Source: an uncultured Desulfobulbaceae bacterium (lineage in GTDB: Bacteria > Desulfobacterota > Desulfobulbia > Desulfobulbales > Desulfocapsaceae). From it: a DNA stretch of 38,379 nucleotides. Positions 37,951 through 38,379 of the stretch are shown here, piece by piece. Location of the stretch: assembly GCA_937132035.1 (NCBI GenBank), contig CAKZOA010000401.1, forward strand, positions 1-38,379, in the 5' to 3' direction. Position numbers and translations under genes: made by a program. Position 1 is the stretch's first letter. Every line of letters begins with the position of its first letter. The notes beneath the pieces were generated by a model that was not told the DNA's origin, searched no databases, and worked only from the letters and a program-made list of their open reading frames with translations.

Positions 37951-38379
37951 ATGAATACGTCAAAGGTACCTCCATTTTCATCGTCGGGTGCACACCGCCT
38001 CTGCGCCGACTTCTGCGATATGCAGCAACTGATCGAATCCTGCAGTCGCAGTTACGAACAGCAGCTGGCTCCGAGGGGCATGGTGCTGTGCACCCGCATC
38101 CGAGGCCCCATACCGCGTTTTGTGCGTGCCGACGCCGAGGTCATCGATCGTCTCTTCGACTGTCTTGGCCGCTGTACATCGGCGGTCGAGGCCCGGGGCT
38201 GCGCCGTCCTCGATATCGCCGCCGAGCCCGAAGGAGAGGACAGACACAATATCTATCTCGTATTGACACTGTCGGGAAATGGTCTCGATGCCCGGCAGGA
38301 GGAACAGTTGCTGGCAGCTCAGGAGGGAACGGATGATGAAAGCGCCTCGGCCCTGCAGCAGGCCAGAGCGATCTGCAGG
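37951..38379 (+). CDS. Degenerate HATPase domain, N-terminal part of a sensor-kinase-like protein; 3' end outside window
   Basis: Open frame from ATG 37951 to the window end (143 codons; absent from the ORF track because it has no stop). SRSYEQQLAPRGMVLCTRIRGPIPRFVRADAEVIDRLFDCLGRCTSAVEARG resembles hybrid-kinase HATPase, followed by LTLSGNGLDARQEEQLL in G1 position. Confidence 0.55.
   Translation, partial: MNTSKVPPFSSSGAHRLCADFCDMQQLIESCSRSYEQQLAPRGMVLCTRIRGPIPRFVRADAEVIDRLFDCLGRCTSAVEARGCAVLDIAAEPEGEDRHNIYLVLTLSGNGLDARQEEQLLAAQEGTDDESASALQQARAICR

Noticed and set aside
1-38379. Transposons, phage genes, CRISPR arrays, restriction or classic toxin-antitoxin systems
   Set aside because: No transposase, integrase, phage structural or cas-like ORFs and no regularly spaced repeats seen; the only Fic-like protein lacks an antitoxin partner and catalytic His.

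Overview
The window is about 38 kb of GC-rich, gene-dense bacterial chromosome. The gene complement resembles a deltaproteobacterium / Desulfobacterota, but I infer this only from gene content. From left to right it contains: the 3' end of a sigma-54 enhancer-binding regulator; a flavoprotein; an AapJQMP-type polar amino-acid ABC transporter; a zinc-ribbon trypsin-like protease; an ilvY-surE-asparaginase-like operon divergent from ilvC; rpoH; a flavodoxin / Fic-like / FMN-reductase trio; a leuC-leuD-EamA unit; and an alpha/beta-hydrolase-OsmC fusion. A seven-gene minus-strand cluster follows: B12-protein reactivation-like protein, MttB-like, methyl-THF methyltransferase, MttB-like, corrinoid protein, SAM methyltransferase, asparagine synthase. 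The right end is a plus-strand signalling island: pseudo-histidine-kinase, RR-PAS-LuxR, CheB-CheR-PAS fusion, PAS-histidine kinase, RR with a Cys motif, and a truncated degenerate HATPase. The best candidates for something undescribed are the corrinoid methyltransferase cluster joined to a SAM methyltransferase and AsnB, the Fic-like protein lacking the catalytic His between two flavoproteins, and the signalling island carrying an apparent dead kinase beside its intact paralog. No tRNA, rRNA, CRISPR array or transposase was recognised. All calls come from reading the sequence and ORF translations; no database search was run.
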